A DNA stretch of 64,000 nucleotides from Nothophaeocryptopus gaeumannii (lineage: Eukaryota > Ascomycota > Dothideomycetes > Mycosphaerellales > Mycosphaerellaceae): positions 1,230,341 through 1,294,340 of the forward strand of contig JASISA010000002.1 of assembly GCA_031771865.1 (NCBI GenBank), given 5' to 3'. The first letter of the stretch is position 1; each line of letters begins with the position of its first letter. The notes below the pieces were generated by a model, which was given only the letters and a program-made list of their open reading frames with translations, ran no database searches and was not told where the DNA came from. Made by a program: the position numbers and the translations under genes. This document shows positions 1 through 11,763 of this stretch, in pieces.

Positions 1-1877
1 GATGTACCGTGACTCCATCCCGCGTTCGGAGCCGCAATATCGACAGGTGGGCAGCAGTTTACGGCTTGAGTTGGTTCACTTGTTGACAGTTCTGATGCTT
101 GTCGCTGTCTTCACCAGTGAGCGCACCTCGAATTGCAAGTCTACAATAGTCCAGACCTTGTCCCAGCGCGCCGGTTGCCCGGGCCATCTCCCATCGCCAC
201 GCAGCTTGAGAGGCTAGGACTGCGAACGCCACCTCGTAGTGAATGCCCACTAGCAAGACCCGCAATGATGCCTCCGTGCGGAGGCAGAGAGGAGACGATA
301 GTATGCAGCCGCTCTGCGTTCCGCATTTGCCGATGAGTCCTGGACTGACGTCCGGGTCGTTGAGATGGCCTATGTGAAGATGCTGCGTCCAGACCTGGGT
401 GAAGTATCTCTGGCACATTTTGGCAAGCATCGATCAAGAGCACTCAGTGCTTGAAGAGCTCATGCGGACCACATGGTCTTCATGTCCCGGAGTTGCACCG
501 TAGAAGCATGAGCAGCCATCCAGTTGCAGCCAGCATGGAACTCTTGCAGCAGTCTATCGAAGAGGTGGACGATAAGTTCTATACAATCCCTTCCCCTACG
601 CTGACTTTCGTATCGAATGAACTGCCGTGCAAGAGCAATTGCCAACGTTGAGGGACGAGCATCGGTGCGATCATCCAGGAATGGAGAGAGCTCTCCAGAC
701 AGTGCGCAAGCCATACCGCAGACCTCGTACCAGATCGAATGCCGCCGACATGCCTCAAAGCAACCCGTCGGCTGATGGGTCGGAGAGCCGAACTGAATGG
801 CGACGGGTTACAAATATATCGTGCAGCCCAACCTGGAAGCCGCCAGCCATGGAGGGCTAAGCAGCGTTGATTGATGCCTCTTCCTGGGATCGATCACGGG
901 CAAAAAGTCCTCCATTTTCGACGAGTCTGAGAAAGTACTCCGGTCGGGACAGTGTCATCAGTCGTAAATGAGATATTGCGACCATATCCCAGGCAGGTCT
1001 TGCTTGGACGCTATGAAGTTCGAGAAACAATTGCGTGTCCTCTCCGTTGGCCAATTGGCGATGCACACCCTGGCCATCTGAAGAGATATTGAATGTGCTG
1101 ACCGCGGCCAAGCCTTGACTTCAGCGTGTAGTCCGGGTTCTTTCGAAATGATCGAGAGAGTTTTCTGACTCCACTACCAGGCCATAAGGGCAATATGAGC
1201 TTTCAGTCTCACGAAAGAGACAGCTCCCAGTCCCCGACCGCCATCCTCCGTAGGGTCACGGAAGTTCGTCAGAGGCGTACTATCGTCAAGGGCATCGTCA
1301 TTCGGTCAGCCCTAGATCGACCTGTCCCGGGCCAGTGGTCGCTACCCGGAGCAGTCGCCGCTCACCGATCGAAAGGCCTGCACGTTTCGTCCGTTCCCGT
1401 ACATTGGCAAAGACAATTTAACCAGACCAGCAGACAGCGAGAGCTCCAGGTAATGTACAAGCTAGTTTTCAGAACAAATATTGGTGATCACTTTCTTGCA
1501 AGCCGCTTGATGTACATATATCCCGTTCCTCTCGACGGGTCCTTCTGTATCAGGCCAAGGATCCGCTCCACCGCGTGGCAGGCGCCAAGAGCACGACTTG
1601 ATTGGGTGGTGGGCCGTCGCGTAGCATTGCAACAAGGAAATGGGCCAGACTGGATGAGCTGAGGTACGTCGCCTTTTATGTGAATGGTGAGTGTAGAGTT
1701 GATGTTGAGGAAACGCGATTGAGGACGCGATGGCGTGAGATGAGATTATCACTCGGAATCAACCGAAGCTTTGGCCATTCAAATGTCTCTTGGCGTTTGT
1801 GAGGCCCGTGCGTTTTGACATCCGAGCAGGTCCTGTACGTTGATTTTCATCTCCAGTCATAAGTATATGCATTTACA
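1..1877. other. gene-poor left flank with possible decayed coding remnant
   Basis: I recognise no gene here. On the minus strand three neighbouring open stretches (about 1111-857, 714-460 and 430-59) have protein-like composition, for example an amphipathic segment around 690-500, but they lie in different frames and I cannot join them with convincing introns. They could be the remains of one minus-strand gene or chance open frames. No RNA gene or repeat is evident. Confidence 0.3.
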
Positions 1878-4392
1878 TCATAACAGCCCATCAACCGGCC
1901 AAAGCCCCTCCCACTCAATATACAAGTCCTGCGACAACAATGGCATATCACCCCAAGCGTCATCCGATCCCTGATTCGAGAAAGCGGACATATCGAATGC
2001 GCTGGCGTCGAAGTCGAACCCCATCATGCTATCCAGACCGGCAGTACCGCTTGCACTTCCGTCAATAGCTCCGCCACTACTTGGGCCGCCGCCTGAAGAA
2101 GGAGATGTACATGGCGGCGGAAGCGAAGCACTCGGGTCCTGGAATTCTGCCGTGAAGATCTGGGAGACATATTGATTTGACTTCTTCCGTCTCTCGCGGC
2201 CGAGCTGCTCGCGACGGGTCGTGATGGCATCAGAGAGCGTCGACAGGATCTCGTGGTAGTGTCGAGCCTGGGGTGAGACCTGCGCTAGACGCTCCAGCAC
2301 GGCTATGGCGTTTGAGAAGGCGGTGTCGACCTCGAGTACGGGTTCGGACTGCGCGAACATGGCAAAGCCGAGAAGGAGGCCTGCCGCAAACATCCAGGCT
2401 TTCAGTAGACACATGTTGTTTGTGAGGATGGCGGAGTTGATTGCCATGTAGCCAGTCTTAGCCATGTACATCGCCGAGTCGAGGCAGGCTTGAGCCAGGT
2501 CCGAGACGGCAGAGGGCTGCTCGACTTTGTCGATGACGCTCGATTTCCTCCTTCGCCGGAGTTGGGTGATTAGATGTGATATGAGGAATGGCCTGGTCAC
2601 CAGGATGATCGTGAAGTAGTAACTGCATGCAACGTGTGTTGCACCCACGAAAAGCTCCCGATCGGCCGGTCCAAGCGTTGTGTCTTTGATGCTGGCAAAA
2701 TGACGAAGCTCTACGGGTATTGAATCGTTCCATTTCCGTAGACGTTGCAAAAACGCATCTGCTGTTTTGGAATCTCGATTGGCACCGCTGCCGAGCTGCT
2801 CCTCAAGCTCGATGATGTGTGAGCATATGCCGAAAACTGCACGCGAGGCCAGCCAACGAGGGCGATCAAATTCGCCGATGTCTTCTTCGCCGTCGTATGC
2901 TGAATCGTCTTCCGGTCGCATGGACGGCAACCCGCCAGGTCTGCCCAAGATCGACGAAACTATTGTATCCAGGATGAGCAGACTCTTCCACGTTCGCCAT
3001 CTACTTGCTCATCAGTGCTGGTTCAGATCAGTTCTTTGACTGAACTCACCTTGTCAAACACTCTTGTGTCGATAAGCCCTTGTGCTGCTCCTTCCTGTGC
3101 AGCCCAAGCGCACATGCAGCTTTCGATGCGATGCCCAGGTACATGAAAGCAGCGTTTCGGTGACATGCACCAAGCATGTAGAATGCCATAAGCAGAAAGA
3201 CACGGACCATATCTAAACTGGGATCACAGACGAAACCTTCAAAGGACCATTTCTGCGCACATGTGAAGGACCGGGCCGCGTTATGAGAGTCGAAAGGGTT
3301 CTGCCCTCGACACTGATATCCTATCGCAAGCATCATGTTGAGAGCCGCTTGCTCAGCTCGAGCACGTTTATCGCCCTCTTCAATGACATTGCTCGGACTG
3401 AGAGCATTGTGGCGATCAAGGAAGCCGTGGATTTCTGCAACCGTAAAAAGATCCAAGATGCCGCTTGACTACGATATCATAAGTTAGTGAGTGCGCCAAC
3501 ACCTTGGATCGACGAGGTACTGACAGCTTCCCGGTACAGCTGTACAAGAGCATACTTGTCACCGCGGGAGAGATCAGCTATAGCGGGACTGTCATCCCTT
3601 GGGATGTCTATCTCCAGCATGTTCTCTTTGAACTGATTCTCTGTGAACGCCGAAGGCCCCATGTACTTCTTCAGTATCCGGCGAAGGAATTGAAGAAAAG
3701 ACAGGGAGGCAGTCTCGCCAACGTATACTGTCCCATGTCAGTACCGCCATCGACGCTGAGGAAGTTGCATGCCGGCACAGCTGCTCCGCGGGATGCACCA
3801 AGCCCCGAAAGACTTACGTTTCTCTCCTTTCGAGCTAAGAAGCATCCTGCTCTGTGTCATACGTGAAGCTGTTTGTCCAGGCTCGGGCGTGTCGGTCGGC
3901 GTAGTGTTTTCAGTAGCCGTATTACCTGCCGAGTTGGACCGGGTTCCCGGCACAGCATTTGGGAAGTGCACAATGGAAGTAGCGCCATTACCGGTGCGCT
4001 TGGATTGAAGATTGACATTTGGATCGGGAGAGTCTTCCTGACTTTGCTCCAGTCTTGGGTCGAACTGTGGAGATGTGTCTTCAACACTAGGTGTCGGAAA
4101 TGGCGATATCTTTTGCCGCTTCCGTGATGATTCCAGATATACACAGGCACTGACGCGCTCGCGCTTCAAGCATGGTCCACATGGTGTAGCCGCATCACAG
4201 CGGATCTTGGATGCTTTGCAGGGTAGACACGCACGTGCTGAGCGCTGTCTGTGAGGCCAGAGTCGTTAGTGGATGTCCAGTTCGTGGGCTACGGCTAAGA
4301 GCATACCTGTCCTGTGGCTTGACCTATGAGGCGATGAGCTGAGCGCACCGGGATGTTTGCAGATATTCGGCGCTCACCTTGGGCCGTGGCAT
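1878..4392 (-). CDS. Zn2Cys6 fungal-specific transcription factor
   Basis: Predicted nuclear regulator of the adjoining aromatic-acid genes. Two tiny first exons (4392-4378 and 4323-4307) precede the DNA-binding exon that begins at 4248. Spliced, the N-terminus begins MPRPKVKPQDRQ and runs into a binuclear zinc cluster with spacing C-x2-C-x6-C-x5-C-x2-C-x8-C (ACLPCK...IRCD...PCGPC...SAC), followed by a basic stretch (SSRKRQK). The middle and C-terminal part is the fungal_trans (MHR) region: a motif like YVGETASLSF, then a LDTIVSSILGRP-type segment created by splicing at 3049-3001. The tail is acidic and Gly/Ser-rich, which suggests activation. The intron near 3500 has more than one plausible donor, so a few residues there are uncertain. 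The gene is divergent from the aldehyde dehydrogenase. Its role as a pathway regulator is inferred from position. Confidence 0.88.
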
Positions 4393-5078
4393 TGCCTGGT
4401 GATGGCTGCTTCTGGCGTGGTGCTGTGTTACGTGAGTCAACTTCACCTGTCGGATACAGGCGGCTTGCCGATGCGAATGCTATCCGTGGCAGCTCGGTCG
4501 GCTATGGGCAGAAATAGGGCATATACAGGAGCTGCTGGTGTCACACTGCGATATGGTGCAGCCTTCCGTGTTCGAGCTTGCTGGCCAGACGCGAGGTTCC
4601 TTTGATAGTATCTTCGGCGACCCAATGTCCCCGTGCTCATTTGGTACTGAGTAGATCAGATAGGCGGCGGCTCACTTCTGGCCAACTGCTTGCTTCTCGT
4701 CGTGATAGCGACTTGCCCATAAGGTTGAGTCGGGTTGCGTGCTTGCGAGAGGTTGCCTCGGACCGTGCACAGCCCAAGAACGGCAAGGTTCTCCACCTCT
4801 GCGCCAAGCTTCCAGACTCCTATCAGCCTTTCTTCAGCTTCCATCTGTCCTCCAACAACACTCCTCGCTTCACGTGAGACCAACCCCGCGCAAGATGGTC
4901 TTATCGTCTAGTCAACCCAAACTGGAAGCACCATCGTAGGGTAAACCGGTTACAGACAAGTAGATCTAACTAGTAGTGTGCCCACGGTAGGTCAGCTCCC
5001 TTTTCTGCAGTGTTTCCGGTCAGCATACAGCAGCCAGGATCTTGGATCGTCCTGGCCAACATCAGCTCACATCGGACG
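4393..5078. promoter_or_regulatory. shared divergent promoter, regulator / aldehyde dehydrogenase
   Basis: About 690 bp separate the start codons of two divergent genes. No convincing gene lies in it. An inverted CGG/CCG pair (CGGCTTGCCG, 4461-4470) has the form of a Zn2Cys6 half-site palindrome with a 4-nt spacer. Such sites occur often by chance, so binding is only a suggestion. Confidence 0.35.
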
Positions 5079-6653
5079 ATGGCTACGAACGGCTCAGCAT
5101 TTCAGTCTCCGTCCGCCGAGTGGACAGTCCCTTTCTGGCTGGATGGACAACAACAGCCTGGAAAGAAAAGCTACCCGGTAGTCTCACCGCTTGATACGAA
5201 AAAGCTGTTCAACTCGTCTGCCGCATCCGTCGAAGACTGTAATGCTGCTGTTGCATCTGCAGAGAAGGCTTTCCCAGCATGGAGTAAATGGAAGCCCGGT
5301 GCTCGTCGAGATCTGTTCTTGAAGGCGGCTGAAGAGTTTGTTCGCCGCAAAGATGAGCTGTGGTACTATTGCAACAAGGAAACGGCCTCGACGGAGATTT
5401 ACTTCAACTTCGACTTCAACGACGCCCTGGAATCATTGAAGTCCTGTGCTGGATTGATTGCCTCGGCTTCGACGCAAGGATTCGTGCCAGACATTCTGGA
5501 CGAGAACAGAAGTGCCATGGTGGTGAAAGAGCCATATGGCGTAGTCGTGGCTATTGCTCCGTGGAACTGTCCTTGTATACTGGGCTTGCGGTCTTTTCTT
5601 GGACCTCTTGCTATGGGCAACACAGTTGTTGTAAAAGCATCAGAAAGAGCACCTGGAGCTATGTGGGTGTTGATGGGTACGTATCAACAGTATCGGAGTG
5701 CCGAGCGACGAACCTGACAGCATCCAGACATCTTCCACAAAGTCGGACTGCCTGCAGGATGCCTCAACACGATCGTACACACGGCGCAGGATGGACCAGA
5801 GATCATCAGTACACTCGTTTCTCATCCCACGGTGCGCAAGATCAACTTCACCGGCAGCACTGCAGTCGGCTCTATTGTGGCAGGTCTTGCAGGGAAGCAT
5901 CTGAAGCCTTGTCTCATGGAGCTAGGTGGAAAGGCGCCTGCGATCGTATGTGAAGACGCAAACTTGCAGACAGCTGCTGTTCAATGTGTGGTCGGTGCTT
6001 TCCTCTACGCTGGCCAGATCTGCATGAGCACAGAACGGATACTTGTTCACGCATCAGGTAGTTTTCGTGCAATTGTCTTACTCGGTGTGATTGAGACTGA
6101 CATCGAGCACACAGTGGCGGACAAATTCCGCGAAGTCCTAGCAGGCACCATTGATCAAATTTTTCCAGACAAGAATGGACTCGTACTCGTCGACAAAGCC
6201 CCTGTCGCCAGAAACGCAAAGCTGTTGAGCGATGCGGTTGGAAAAGGAGCCAAGTCCATCTTTGGAGACATCGACGACAAGCGCGAACTAGCCACAGCAA
6301 TGCGGCCAGTCATCCTCGAGGGCGTCACTAAAGAAGCTGATCTGTTCTATCAGGAATCTTTCGGGCCTACTGTCTCCTTGTTCATTGTTCAGAGCGACGA
6401 GGAAGCTATCAAGATCGCTAACGATACGGAATATGGTCTGGCTTCGGCGGTCTTCACTGAGAATCTGCAGCGCGGACTCCGGATTGCCAGGCAGATCGAG
6501 ACTGGAGCCGTGCATATCAACAGCATGAGCGTCCACGATGAAACGAGTCTACCGCACGGAGGCGCAAAGAAATCTGGCTTTGGTCGCTTCAACGGCGAGG
6601 AGGGATTGAAGGAGTGGGTCCGTTTAAAGACTATCACATGTAAGTTCTCTTGA
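5079..6653 (+). CDS. NAD(P)-dependent aldehyde dehydrogenase (salicylaldehyde/benzaldehyde type)
   Basis: Oxidises an aldehyde, probably aromatic, to the acid. The start is the ATG of MATNGSAFQ. Introns at 5677-5727 and 6058-6114 restore the conserved runs M-D-IFHKVGLPAG and HAS-VADKF. Family hallmarks are present: PWNCP near residue 170, the ELGGKAP glutamate motif, GQICMSTERI with the catalytic cysteine, and the C-terminal QESFGPTV and PHGGAKKSGFGR motifs. Length is about 488 aa, normal for the family. A third intron (6640-6684) is possible and would change only the last residues, ending at 6713. It sits between the divergent regulator and a salicylate-hydroxylase-like gene, which supports the substrate guess. 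The family is certain; the substrate is inferred. Confidence 0.92.
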
Positions 6654-7055
6654 CATCGCCTGTAAGACTACAAAGCTCATCAAGGTGTCTTTGCCTATGA
6701 AGGGGCAAATTGATCTCCGACCGACGTTGTCAAGCTTGCATTCGAGTCCAAAGGAGCATATATAGACAGCAATATCACAGTTCAAGGACATCAGCCTCCA
6801 CTATCCTCGCTCTCCTACACATCAAGATGCGAGATTGAACTCGTAGGATCAACGTGCATTCCTGAACTCCCGCACAACTTCGAGCGTTGCCTTGACGATT
6901 TGGCGGGCTCGAACTTGCGACAGAGTGTAAAATTCAGGTGGTCACTGCAAAGACCATGGCGAACGAAATTGGCATTCAATGAGGAAGAGAAATTGGTATT
7001 GCACAATCAGATCTACAACAACGCCCAACGCTAAACACTTTGCCAGCAAATGCCT
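6654..7055. other. convergent intergenic region
   Basis: Region between the 3' ends of two convergent genes. Apart from a possible last exon of the aldehyde dehydrogenase (to 6713), I see nothing in it. Confidence 0.5.
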
Positions 7056-8522
7056 CTACGCAACAGCGACCTGCGGCACCACCTGCGGCACACCAGCAAC
7101 ATACCCCGTCTTCAACGGCCCATCAACACCATTCGTGCTCGGGGCTGGCCAAGTCTCCGGCCATTTACTCTTAACATCCTCCCTCATATCATAAGAGTTC
7201 ATCTCCTGCAATGTCAATTTATTCTTCTCATCCTTCACCTTATACAGCTTATTATCAGTATTATCCGAAAACCCAATTCGCTCATGGATATTCTCCCTAG
7301 CCCTCGCCGACGCTGCTTGCACCTTTGATGCTCGTGGATGCCGGACTCGCTCGTAGAGTTTGAGCGCTTCGGGCACGCTGCCGGGGAAGAAGTTCTTTTG
7401 GAAGACAAGGCCTAGCGCGGCGGAGTCTTCGAGTGCCATGCAGGCGCCTTGGGATTGGTCGGGCATCATTGGGTGGGCGGCGTCGCCCATTATGCAGGCT
7501 ACGCCTTTTTGCCAGTGGCTGTAGGGCTCGTGGACCCAGAGTCTCCAGGGACGAATTTCTTGGCCGATGGCGAGATGATTCTTGACTCCTGTGTCGAGGT
7601 CGGGGTAGGGAGCGAGGAGTTCGTCTACAGAAGCATCGGCGTCCCATTTCTGTTCGGAGTAATCGCCTTTCTCTCTGGGAAAGAAGCAGTAGTAGGAGAG
7701 GAGGGAGCCACTGTTGCAAGGTGAGAGGACGATTTTGTTCCAGCTGTGGTGACCGCCCCAGTATTCGATGGCAGAGTTCTTGGAATAGTCTTCGTAGCCT
7801 TTAGCTACGGCTTCGGAGGTTGTTACGTTTGCGTGTAGGCAACTGGAGTCGGCGGGTCGCTTCTCTACTTGGATGCCGATGAGTTTTCGTACTTGAGAGC
7901 CGATACCGTCTGCGCCGATCACGACTTCGTGTTGGACTTTGGTGCCGTTGTGGAAGGTGATCTCGCCTGTTTCTGTGTCCACGTCTTGGCACTAAGGAGG
8001 AAGTTAGCAGGCATGCTCACAATGAGCACATGGAGAGATAGACCGACTTTGTGGTTCACAACAAGCTTGACCGGGTTCCCGGAACCCTCCTCCTGCCGAG
8101 CACAGTCCATGAGCATCTTATGCATATCTTGTCTGTGGAACATGTAGTAGCTGCAATCGGATTAGTCTGACTCCGTCTTTCAACTTCACTTCATGTGAAA
8201 GTACTCACGGATGTCCCCATTTCTCCTCGTAATCATTCAGGTCAACAACAGATACAGGCTCGCCAGTCTTCCAGTCTCGGTTGATCAGTTTTCTAAGGTA
8301 AACGCCGTCACCCTTGGCGATATCGACGCCCCATTCTTTGAGCCATTTGACGCCATTCGCCGCGCAGGAGATTGATGCACCGACTTCCCCGGCAAAGTCT
8401 GCTCGTTCGTAGATTGTGACATTGTGGCCCGCTCTCCGGAGGGCAATTGAGACTGCAATGCCGCCAATGCCGCCTCCCACAACCGCAATGTCGAAGGGTT
8501 TCCAGTTTGATCCCGGCTCCAT
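7056..8522 (-). CDS. FAD-dependent monooxygenase, salicylate-hydroxylase-like
   Basis: Flavoprotein hydroxylase that probably hydroxylates, with or without decarboxylation, a salicylate-type acid using NAD(P)H and O2. Exons 8522-8209, 8150-8048 and 7991-7056 give 450 aa with an exact reading frame. The N-terminal Rossmann motif VVGGGIGGIAVSIALRRAG ends in a YER. The DG motif is GADGIGSQVRKLIG, and the second FAD motif is GDAAHPMMPDQSQGACMALED, with the AHPM seen in salicylate and 3-hydroxybenzoate hydroxylases. No transit or signal peptide is visible, so it is cytosolic. The second intron has an unusual GTCGGT donor. Its neighbours, an aldehyde dehydrogenase and a dihydroxybenzoate-decarboxylase-like gene, fit a salicylate route. 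6-hydroxynicotinate or kynurenine-type substrates are not excluded. Confidence 0.9.
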
Positions 8523-9243
8523 TGTGACAAGTCTGTTGCTCTTCCGTAAGATGACCGAATCAGGTAGATGGCTGTACTTGTACTTGGTGTTGATATGCGC
8601 TTCAGGTCAAGGAATGTTGCGATGACGATGGGGTTGTTTGTGCTGATGATCCTTTGTACCTTGGTCGTCGACCACATCTAATATTCCTTTGGCTATCATA
8701 TCTGCAACCTTGCAGCCCACGCAGCCCACTCTTTTCTCCTATCCTATCAATCTTCCGCAGTGTAGGACCGTTGAAGGTTGATAGACGTTTGCCGAGGGTC
8801 AGACGCTGTCGTGTTGGTATTGCAGGGTACATAGCCGATCGGACAATGCACCTCACTGCTTCTTGAGCCTGCTCCCAGCGACGGACCTTGGTGCAGGTGC
8901 ATTCTCCGACGATCCGTCGACCGCTCACCATCCGACAATTGTCGGTCTTTTCCGCCGAGAAGACCTTCGCATGCTTCAAGCAGAGTGGACAATTCTTAGT
9001 TGGCACAGACCAATTTCCGCGTTGTTGCATTGATCTAGAACTAAGCAACGATGTCTATGGCAACAACGAGAGTCACACTCTCAACGATAAGTGACCTGTG
9101 AACTTGACCGGCCGTTTTTGACTGTTCACACTGATGGTGCGAACGGAAGTCATGCCATCACATCGGAGACGGATGAAGTCAGACTTGTAAGGGCATGATT
9201 GGGAAACGTGCAACAATTCACTCCATTTCGTCACAGGCATGAT
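8523..9243. other. intergenic region
   Basis: Upstream region of the monooxygenase and downstream region of the decarboxylase-like gene. The open frames in it look random and I see no repeat or RNA gene. Confidence 0.5.
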
Positions 9244-10333
9244 CTACAGCTTCGATCCCTCAGCACTCCCATCGTCCTTGAAAGTCCCAAGCTTGAAAAG
9301 CTTCTTCGCGTTATCACGTCCAATTTTCTCGACGCTCTGCTTGCCATCAAGCTTCACCTCGTCGTACCAGTTGCAAGCGTCCTCAAACGACTCAAATGGA
9401 TAGTCGATTGAGAACAGAATCCTGTCGACACCAATCTCCTTGATGCAGTATTCCAGTGTAGGTGTTGAGAAGTGCCCGCTTGTGGTGATCCAAATATTCT
9501 GCGCAAAGTAGTCGCGGATAGTCTTCTTGCAGTCCAGACCAAGCGGCTTTTTCACGTCCTCAAACCAGTGATTGATTCGCCAGAGATCGAATGGAATGTG
9601 CTCACCAAGATGGCCAATTACGACTTGCAGTTTCGGGAATCTGTCAAAGACCCCATTCGTTACCATGCCAAGTAGGTGAAGAGAGACACCCTGTGCAAAA
9701 GAAAGTGGTGGCCCGAGCAGCCATTTCCGTGGAGCCCATAGCTTGTCGTAGAAGACGCCAGTTGGGTTTCTCGGATGGAGGTAGAACGGAACATCAAGCT
9801 CCTGAACTGTCGACCAGAAGACATCCCACTCAGGTCCGTCGTAGAAGATCATCGAGCTGCCGGATTCGTCGTTGCGCTGAGTGTCATTGACAAGAGCGCC
9901 TTTGAAGCCGTACTGCTTCACTGTTCTTCGGAGTTCCTCGGCGGCAACATTCGGGTCGTGCATAGACAATGTGGCGAAGGCTCCTAACCGATGCTCATAG
10001 CCTTTGATCTCGCCAGTGATGTAGTCGTTGACCTCTCTCGCCAGTGCGTCGGCCTTTGATTGCTCCCAGACGTCTTGTACGCCAGGTGCCTGAAGAGGGT
10101 AGTCAGTACATGAAGTGTAGTGCTCAAGAGGTCTTTCTGGGACTTACTGTGTAGGACAAGATCTTGTAGCCTACGCCAAACTTGTCCATCTTCTCGATTC
10201 GGAGCTTGTTGACATCGCTGATCTCTTTCGTGTGCTTCGCTGGATCAATGGCAAAGAGACCGGCCCACCATGTCGTGGTCTCGGCGTTTCTTGGGAGTGC
10301 AAACGCCTCCTCCAATGCCACTTTCCCCTTCAT
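9244..10333 (-). CDS. amidohydrolase-fold 2,3-dihydroxybenzoate / salicylate decarboxylase
   Basis: Metal-dependent non-oxidative decarboxylase of the amidohydrolase-2 family, expected to convert 2,3-dihydroxybenzoate to catechol or, in relatives, salicylate to phenol. Exons 10333-10148 and 10089-9244 give 343 aa, the usual family length. Visible features are the N-terminal metal-ligand motif KVALEEAF, LSMHDP, NDTQR, FYLHPRNPTG with a ligand histidine, GHLGEHIPFD with the catalytic histidine, and the C-terminal SIDYPFE aspartate. Splicing restores SYT-APGVQDVWE, a highly conserved run. The start is the ATG of MKGKVALEE; an upstream in-frame ATG exists but adds residues not usual in the family. 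This gene is the strongest pointer to the cluster's chemistry. Confidence 0.93.
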
Positions 10334-11763
10334 TGTTGTGATTCTGTGTTGATGTCCTTGGAGTTTGATGCTGAAGACGACAATATTCCGCAAGTAGGTC
10401 TCAAGAAATGAGGAGAGGAAGTCGGATAGAAGTCAGGCAAGCGATGAGAGAGACAAGACCTTTTGTACGCGTGTAAGGCCGCTCTTACTACGACAGCACA
10501 ATGCGTCCAGGGTCGAGTCCGGTTCAAGACGCAGCGACACCACCTCCATGTCTCCAGCTTGACCCCACCGCCTCAAGCTGGTGTTCCGCCGCGTTCGGGC
10601 TCAGCTGCGTCCAGGTTCATCCTCCCGGTAGGCGAGTAGTCTCAGTCATGAGCCCCACATGTAAATCAGCTGTACGCAGCGGCCCTCCTACACAAGGTCT
10701 AAGGGTCTAACCTCCAACTTTATAGAACTAAGGTATTGTGCAACTTCGCCGAACCGGTACTTTTGTAATCTTATAGTAAATTTATAACGTAGCTATATAA
10801 TTAAAACTCTTAAAGATATACTAAGAAATAAGTTATTTGACCAATATATTATTATATATAACGCTAACCCTAATATATAATATATCTAAAAATTATAACA
10901 GACAATAAATAGTATCTATAGAGGGACCTATACAATTTCCTTAGTCTTTGGTATAGGCGTTATTATTATGTAACTCGATATCTAAGAGAAGACCGGTACC
11001 CGCCCTAAGACCGTCCTAGGCGGTACGCTAAGAGGGGCTGAGATTCTGAGACTAGCAGGCAAGGAAGCTAGGGCTGACTGGAAAGGCGTCGGATCGAGAC
11101 ATGATGGACGGATAGTGCACCTTGGCGTGTCGGGAGTGTCACTATCGGATGCGAGTATCTCTGATTCACTTACATATTGTCGTCTCTATCTCGCGTGTGG
11201 ACTACCTGTGGAGCTGGATGAACACACGACATTTCACGAGGTTGATGAAGAAGAAGGACGAGAAGGTCAATTGGAATAGAGACTGCTTCAACGAACCGCG
11301 CCGCACGGAAGCCGAGGCTCTCGTCAAATCTCGGCGTGAACCGAGCGGTGCAGTCTCCTTGTCTCCCTCTTGCCATCGGATCTTGTGACACCAGACAACA
11401 TCAGAACGTACAAGAAGATGAGTCGCGTCTTTTACGCTTTATTCAAGCCAGTGATGCGAGCTATTGCGCGAAGCTGCCTGTTTCAAGGCTCGCAAGACGA
11501 GAAGCAGGATGAATAGGGTTATCCGAACCAAGCTTCCTTCCTCTCAGTGGACACCTCACTTCAGCAGGTAGGACGTTTCCATCATATTGATGTGGAATCA
11601 TCGCCGCGAGCAGCGGGAGCAGCGGGTTCGGTGAAATCATCCATCTCAAAGTCCGGTCTCTATGATTGACAGCAAGAAGAATTGCTGAGAGGACAAAATC
11701 TAGACACATTTGGTAGCAATTGAATCTTCCCACTGAGATCACAACGCCAACTACGCTTCCAAG
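10334..11763. other. intergenic region with AT-rich relic
   Basis: No gene recognised. It contains the AT-rich block listed separately (about 10720-10975). The part at 11100-11400 has open frames on both strands without recognisable protein character. The last few hundred bases are the promoter of the downstream hydrolase. Confidence 0.45.
10720..10975. repeat. AT-rich block, probable RIP-degraded transposon relic
   Basis: A sharply bounded run dominated by TA, AT and AA dinucleotides inside otherwise balanced sequence. It has many ATATA and TTATA strings and no open frame. Composition like this in an ascomycete usually marks a short repeat fragment mutated by RIP. No element can be identified. 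Confidence 0.5.

Noticed and set aside
6640..6684. Third intron in the aldehyde dehydrogenase
   Set aside because: GTAAGT donor and CAAG acceptor are present but no good branch site is seen; the shorter ending at 6653 is kept, with the alternative recorded.
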